Shown piece after piece: positions 30,354 to 34,117 of a stretch of 34,117 nt of DNA (its first letter is position 1; every line of letters starts with the position of its first letter). Position numbers and translations under genes: made by a program. This DNA comes from Patescibacteria group bacterium (GTDB lineage Bacteria > Patescibacteriota > Minisyncoccia > Phycocordibacterales > UBA2100): NCBI GenBank assembly GCA_015489565.1, contig WFZM01000004.1:1-34117 (forward strand), in the 5' to 3' direction. The notes below the pieces were generated by a model. That model searched no databases. It had not been told where the DNA came from and saw only the letters and a list, made by a program, of their open reading frames with translations.

Positions 30354-30356
30354 TTT

Positions 30357-30554
30357 ATGACTAAAGAAAGATTTATCGCAAACGCAGGTACTAAGCCCTT
30401 TGAGCCTTGGAAAAATACAGGATACAAAAGCCGCGAGCTAAAACGCCAAGAACGAAAAGAAAAAAGAGCGGTGAGACCTTTAAGTGGTGGAGACTCTCGC
30501 AAACCCGAAAGATACAGTGGAAACAGACCGGGGGGCTTTCCAAATAGCCACTAA
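30357..30554 (+). CDS. Small basic hypothetical protein
   Basis: 65 aa, rich in Lys, Arg, Pro and Gly, no hydrophobic segment, no family recognised. It starts 3 nt after tyrS. The sequence MTKERFIANAGTKPFEPWKNTGYKSRELKRQERKEKR... looks like a nucleic-acid-binding or disordered tail peptide. The close spacing after tyrS favours a real, co-transcribed gene, but with low-complexity composition it could also be a chance frame. Confidence 0.4.
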   Translation: MTKERFIANAGTKPFEPWKNTGYKSRELKRQERKEKRAVRPLSGGDSRKPERYSGNRPGGFPNSH

Positions 30555-30602
30555 AACCCCAAAACAAAAACCACTCCACAAGCCTAAGCTCTGCAAACTT
30601 TA

Positions 30603-30639
30603 AATCTAACAGGCGAGACTTGTTGGATTTTAATTTTTG
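30603..30639 (+). terminator. Possible terminator after tyrS
   Basis: AATCTAACA / TGTTGGATT stem of 9 bp with one G-U pair, then TTAATTTTT. Moderate. Confidence 0.5.
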
Positions 30640-30651
30640 CTAGGCTTGGTG

Positions 30652-30657
30652 TATAAT
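30652..30657 (+). promoter_or_regulatory. -10 box of dnaJ
   Basis: TG directly followed by TATAAT, 10 nt before the ATG at 30668. The in-frame GTG at 30659 is too close to the box and is rejected. Confidence 0.55.
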
Positions 30658-30667
30658 TGTGCCTGTT

Positions 30668-31753
30668 ATGGCAAAAGATTACTATGAAATATTAGGTGTA
30701 GATAGAACTGCAAGCCAAGATGAAATAAAAAAGGCGTTTAGAAAACTTGCCCACAAATACCATCCTGACAAACAGGGCGGAGACGAGAAGAAGTTTAAAG
30801 AGATATCAGAAGCTTACGCTGTATTGTCAGATGAGAAGAAGCGTCAGCAATACGATATGTTTGGGCAAGCTGGCACCGGAGCCGGCGGTTTTGACTTTTC
30901 CGGTTTTCAAAACGGGGGATTTGACTTTTCGCAGTTTGGCGGCTTTGGAGGACAAGCCGGGAATGTAGAATTTGACCTTGGAGATATATTTTCGGAATTT
31001 TTTGGAGGAGCGGGGACATCACAAAATAGACGCAAAAAAGGGTCAGACATACAAATAGACCTTGAGATTAGCCTAAAGGATGCCGTTTTCGGCAGCAAAG
31101 AAAAAATACGCTACAGTCATTATGTGAAATGCTCAGAATGCGGAGGAAAGGGTGGTAGTGATTTTAAAAAATGCGATAAATGCTCAGGTACTGGGATTAT
31201 AGAATCTTTACAAAAAAGCTTTTTTGGAAGCTTTAAAACTCAAAAAATCTGCCCTGCCTGTGAAGGAGAAGGGGAGGTTCCAAGTAAAAGCTGCTCCAAA
31301 TGCTCCGGGATAGGAGTGCTAAGAGAGAGCGAAGAGATAGAAATAGAGATCCCGCCGGCATCACAAAATCAGGATATTATAAAAGTCCCGGGCAAAGGAG
31401 AAGCGATAAAAAATGGCGAGCCTGGAGACTTATATATAATTTTACATATAAAAGAAGAGAAAAACTGGTCAAGACAAGGGCAGGATTTGATTACGGAAAT
31501 CAACATAAAGCTGAGCGAGTCACTCCTTGGGGCTGAAAAGGAAATAGAAACTCTGGATGGGAAAAATTTAAAAGTAAAGATACCCACACTTATAAAGCAC
31601 AAAGATATACTGCGCATAAAAGGCAAAGGAGTTCCGCCCAGAGGCTACGGTCGCACGGGTGATTTGCTAATACGAGTAAATATTGACTTGCCGAAAAAAT
31701 TAAGTCGTAAGCAAAAGGCACTTATTGAAGAGTTAAAGGAAAGCGGAATCTGA
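30668..31753 (+). CDS. dnaJ: Chaperone DnaJ (Hsp40)
   Basis: 361 aa, type I. The J-domain has HPD at 32-34 (KYHPDKQGG). A Gly/Phe-rich linker follows (about residues 72-115: GGFDFSGFQNGGFDFSQFGGFGG), then a full zinc region with four Cys motifs (CSECGGKG, CDKCSGTG, CPACEGEG, CSKCSGIG), the two C-terminal substrate domains and a dimerisation end. It presents clients to DnaK and stimulates its ATPase. It is monocistronic, with a -10 box close to the start. The stop is UGA immediately followed by UAA. Confidence 0.97.
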   Translation: MAKDYYEILGVDRTASQDEIKKAFRKLAHKYHPDKQGGDEKKFKEISEAYAVLSDEKKRQQYDMFGQAGTGAGGFDFSGFQNGGFDFSQFGGFGGQAGNVEFDLGDIFSEFFGGAGTSQNRRKKGSDIQIDLEISLKDAVFGSKEKIRYSHYVKCSECGGKGGSDFKKCDKCSGTGIIESLQKSFFGSFKTQKICPACEGEGEVPSKSCSKCSGIGVLRESEEIEIEIPPASQNQDIIKVPGKGEAIKNGEPGDLYIILHIKEEKNWSRQGQDLITEINIKLSESLLGAEKEIETLDGKNLKVKIPTLIKHKDILRIKGKGVPPRGYGRTGDLLIRVNIDLPKKLSRKQKALIEELKESGI

Positions 31754-31807
31754 TAAATAATTAAGCTTAAAAAATTTGATTGAACTTTTAAAGGTCAAAA
31801 CAAAAGA

Positions 31808-31863
31808 GGCGGACAAGTGGCCGCGTGCAAATCGGCAAAGCCGATTTGCACGCCCTGATGCCT
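31808..31863. repeat. Hairpin upstream of rnr
   Basis: A perfect stem of 14 bp (31823-31853: GCGTGC-AAATC-GGC, loop AAA, then complement), with outer AGGC/GCCT pairs. There is no T run. It has the same plan as the hairpin at 34068-34102. Confidence 0.85.
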
Positions 31864-31877
31864 ATTTAAAAACAGCA

Positions 31878-31886
31878 TGTTATAAT
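31878..31886 (+). promoter_or_regulatory. Extended -10 promoter of rnr
   Basis: TG-T-TATAAT (box 31881-31886), 6 nt before the ATG at 31893. Confidence 0.65.
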
Positions 31887-31892
31887 TAAAGA

Positions 31893-33893
31893 ATGTCAAA
31901 GAAAAGAAGAAAGAGATTTAGACGCAAAAGAAGAGCTTTTAAAGATAAAAATCAAATCAAGAAGAATAAATACACAAACGAAAATACAGAATCGCATATT
32001 GGTATTTTTTACCCTATACGCTCAAAAGATGCTTTTGTAGTTATGCCGGATGGCTCCGAGTTCTTTGTGCCATCTTTTTGTACAAATACCGCTATTTATG
32101 AAGACGAGGTGGAACTTGAAATCCTAAAGAATGCTCCGGGTAGAGGCAGGCTTCCGGAAGCTTGCATAGTACGCATAGTCAGGCGCAAACACAAAAACTT
32201 TGTTGGAAAAATAGCCAAGGATTTAAATGGCCTGTATTTTGTACCCGACAGAAAAAAACTTCCTGAGAAAATGCTTATCTCGGAAGAAAGCGAGTTACAG
32301 TACAATGAACATGACAAGGTTTACGTGAGCTTGCTCTCTTGGGAGAAGCCGACAGACTATCCGAAAGTTAAAATAATAGAGAACTTGGGCAAAGCAGGAG
32401 AACACGAGGTAGAAACTAGGGCCATACTTTTAGAGCACCACTTCAAAAGCAGCTTTCCACCGGAAGTCGAGAGCTACGCAGAAAAAATTCGCGCCATAGC
32501 TGAGACAGAAAAGCTAGATTTCCTAGACAGGGAGGACTTTAGAAATAAAATAACTTTTACCATAGACCCTGAAAACGCAAAGGACTTTGATGATGCGCTT
32601 TCAGTTCACAAAAGCCAAGAAGGTTATGAGATTGGCGTGCATATAGCTGATGTGAGTCACTTTGTCAAATACCAAGACCCAGTAGACAAAGAAGCGCAAA
32701 AGCGCGGCACCAGCGTCTATTTGGTAGACAGGACTATCCCTATGCTTCCCGAGGCTTTGTCCAACGACCTTTGCAGCTTAAACCCGGAAGAGGACAAGCG
32801 AGCTTTTTCTGTAATATTTAATTTTAATGAAAATCTTGAATTTTTAAATTATAGATTTGCCAAAACAGTAATCCGTTCAAACAGGCGTTTTACATATCAA
32901 GAAGCGCAAAATATACTGGACCTTAAAAGCGGAGAGTTCTATGAGGAATTGAAAATATTAAAAAAGCTGGCAGATAAGTTGCGCAAAGAGCGCTTAGAAA
33001 AAGGCGCACTGGATTTTGATAGTCAAGAGATAGCCTTTGAGCTTGATGAAAACGGTAGACCTATAAAAGCATACATAAAAGAACGCTTGGAGACAATGAA
33101 AATGATAGAAGACCTTATGCTTTTGGCCAACAAAAGCGTTGCCGAGTTTATGCAAAAGAAACTTAAAAAGGACAAGGGCTCTTCTTTTATTTTCAGAATA
33201 CATGATAAACCGGACCCGGAAAAAATAGAGGAGCTGGCAGTCTTTTTAGACGCGTTGGGGCTAGAGCTTAAACACAAAGCAGGGGAGCTTGATTTGCTCA
33301 GTTTATCCAAACTGCTAAAGAGTCTTGAAAATCACACACTAAAAGCAAGCATAGAACAAAGCACCCTGCGCGCTATGGCAAAAGCTGTCTATAGCCATAA
33401 AAATATAGGGCACTTTTCTTTAGGCTTTCAAGATTATACGCATTTTACTTCTCCCATAAGACGCTATCCTGATATTATGGTTCATAGAATTTTATGGGCA
33501 ACTCTGCAAAACGAGCCACTAAGCAAAAAAGAGCTTGACCACTACAAAGTCTTGGCAGTGGAGTCTTCAAGAAGAGAAATAGAAGCAAGCCAGGCAGAGA
33601 GGGAATCCATCAAATATAAGCAGGTAGAATATATGCAAAGTTTTGTAGGAAAAGACTTTAATTGCACTGTAACCGGCATTACCAAAAACGGCCTTTTCCT
33701 TGCTGAGGAGCAGACACTTGCCGAAGGTTTTGCAGCGTTTTCCAGCGCCAGCAAAGTTATATACTACGACGAGGAACAACGACTAGCCAAAAGTACAGAT
33801 GGTCTGGAAATACGGATTGGAGACAAGCTAAAAGCCAGACTTGTAAAAGCCGATTTGGAAACTAAGCAGATAGATTGGGGGTTGCTGCTTTAA
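31893..33893 (+). CDS. rnr: Ribonuclease R
   Basis: 666 aa, RNase II/R family 3'-5' exonuclease that degrades structured RNA. A very basic N-terminus (residues 1-30) is followed by cold-shock-like OB regions (about 35-190). The RNB catalytic domain has TIDPENAKDFDDALS, with D225, D231, D233 and D234 as metal ligands, and HFTSPIRRYPDIMVHRIL. A C-terminal S1 domain (about 580-666) reads VGKDFNCTVTGITKNGLFLA ... IDWGLLL. It is shorter than E. coli RNase R (813 aa), mainly at both ends. Its gene is flanked by two hairpins of matching design. Confidence 0.96.
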   Translation: MSKKRRKRFRRKRRAFKDKNQIKKNKYTNENTESHIGIFYPIRSKDAFVVMPDGSEFFVPSFCTNTAIYEDEVELEILKNAPGRGRLPEACIVRIVRRKHKNFVGKIAKDLNGLYFVPDRKKLPEKMLISEESELQYNEHDKVYVSLLSWEKPTDYPKVKIIENLGKAGEHEVETRAILLEHHFKSSFPPEVESYAEKIRAIAETEKLDFLDREDFRNKITFTIDPENAKDFDDALSVHKSQEGYEIGVHIADVSHFVKYQDPVDKEAQKRGTSVYLVDRTIPMLPEALSNDLCSLNPEEDKRAFSVIFNFNENLEFLNYRFAKTVIRSNRRFTYQEAQNILDLKSGEFYEELKILKKLADKLRKERLEKGALDFDSQEIAFELDENGRPIKAYIKERLETMKMIEDLMLLANKSVAEFMQKKLKKDKGSSFIFRIHDKPDPEKIEELAVFLDALGLELKHKAGELDLLSLSKLLKSLENHTLKASIEQSTLRAMAKAVYSHKNIGHFSLGFQDYTHFTSPIRRYPDIMVHRILWATLQNEPLSKKELDHYKVLAVESSRREIEASQAERESIKYKQVEYMQSFVGKDFNCTVTGITKNGLFLAEEQTLAEGFAAFSSASKVIYYDEEQRLAKSTDGLEIRIGDKLKARLVKADLETKQIDWGLLL

Positions 33894-33928
33894 TTTTAAA
33901 GCTACTTCACGATACAGCTAACAGTGTA

Positions 33929-34010
33929 ATCAAACTTTTAGGGTTATTTAAACACAAAAAGCCAAGAAGTAAATAACGTTATAATGTCGATCAAACTTTT
34001 AATGTTATTT
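33929..34010. repeat. 21-nt direct repeats plus palindrome half-site
   Basis: Two 21-nt units (33929-33949 and 33990-34010) share 19 bases, beginning ATCAAACTTTTA and ending GTTATTT. The segment between them includes TAACGTTATAATGTCGATC (33974-33992), identical in inverse orientation to part of the palindrome upstream of alaS. Confidence 0.8.
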
Positions 34011-34013
34011 TGC

Positions 34014-34041
34014 TTTGCTGGGTGTATTTTGCTGGGTGTAT
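34014..34041. repeat. 14-nt tandem duplication
   Basis: TTTGCTGGGTGTAT twice without a gap. No gene is seen from 33894 to the end of the window. Confidence 0.95.
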
Positions 34042-34067
34042 ATGGTTATAATTTTAGAGATTTTTTT

Positions 34068-34102
34068 AAGCGTGCGTTTTGGCGAAGCCAAAACGCACGC
34101 TT
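34068..34102. repeat. Hairpin downstream of rnr
   Basis: A perfect stem with GCGTGC-GTTTT-GGC, loop GAA and the complement, extended by AA/TT at the base. A T run lies before, not after, the stem on the plus strand, so it is not a standard plus-strand terminator. Confidence 0.85.
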
Positions 34103-34117
34103 ATAACATATTAGCTC

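Noticed and set aside
31749..31757. UGA as a possible sense codon (Gly recoding as in some CPR lineages)
   Set aside because: UGA ends dnaJ (followed by UAA) and the TrmB-like gene (inside its terminator), and no conserved gene contains in-frame UGA.

Overview
The window looks like a chromosomal segment of a Patescibacteria/CPR bacterium, probably of the Parcubacteria type. By eye it is AT-rich. The evidence is a set of pared-down core proteins: EF-Ts of 193 aa, AlaRS that stops after the editing domain, ThrRS without its TGS domain, and short L13 and RF1. There is also an FtsA/PilM-like protein next to a membrane-anchored baseplate-J-like protein, and many small one-helix membrane proteins. 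UGA is used as a stop (dnaJ and the TrmB-like gene), so the genome does not look UGA-recoded.

Layout. 1-3.9 kb: prfA, rpsB, tsf, a small membrane protein and mnmA (decoding and tRNA thiolation). 3.9-7.3 kb: an ATP-cone/nuclease fusion, an anchored DUF7282-like protein, an MgtC-type membrane protein overlapping a RecB-like nuclease, and a convergent four-helix membrane protein. 7.2-9.5 kb: an intergenic region with a 44-bp palindrome, then alaS. 9.5-14 kb: an accessory island. Two divergent secreted-protein genes share a 190-bp almost identical internal cassette in inverted orientation. Between them lie a FecR-domain gene of visibly higher GC, a frameshifted secreted-protein gene and an orphan. 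14-16.6 kb: FtsA/PilM-like and baseplate-J-like proteins. 16.6-20.7 kb: the alpha operon infA-rpmJ-rpsM-rpsK-rpsD-rpoA-rplQ-rplM-rpsI with a clear terminator. 20.7-25.7 kb: a methyltransferase, grpE, a 158-nt palindromic element, a TrmB-like regulator, an RHH-like protein, a perfect 21-bp GC hairpin and dnaK. 25.7-34.1 kb: a DnaA-domain-IV protein without ATPase, thrS behind a T-box leader, tyrS, a small basic ORF, dnaJ and rnr. rnr is flanked by two hairpins of the same architecture, and the end of the window is repeat-rich.

Expression signals are unusually uniform. Many first genes carry an extended -10 box (TG-Y-TAWAAT) ending only 6-10 nt before the start codon, which predicts leaderless mRNAs. 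No convincing GGAGG-type Shine-Dalgarno was found before any gene. The core genes together supply translation (initiation, elongation, termination, aminoacylation), protein folding (DnaK-DnaJ-GrpE) and RNA decay (RNase R). The most unusual parts are the inverted-cassette secreted-protein locus, the structured element after grpE, the thrS T-box with an odd Stem I, and the DnaA-domain-IV protein.
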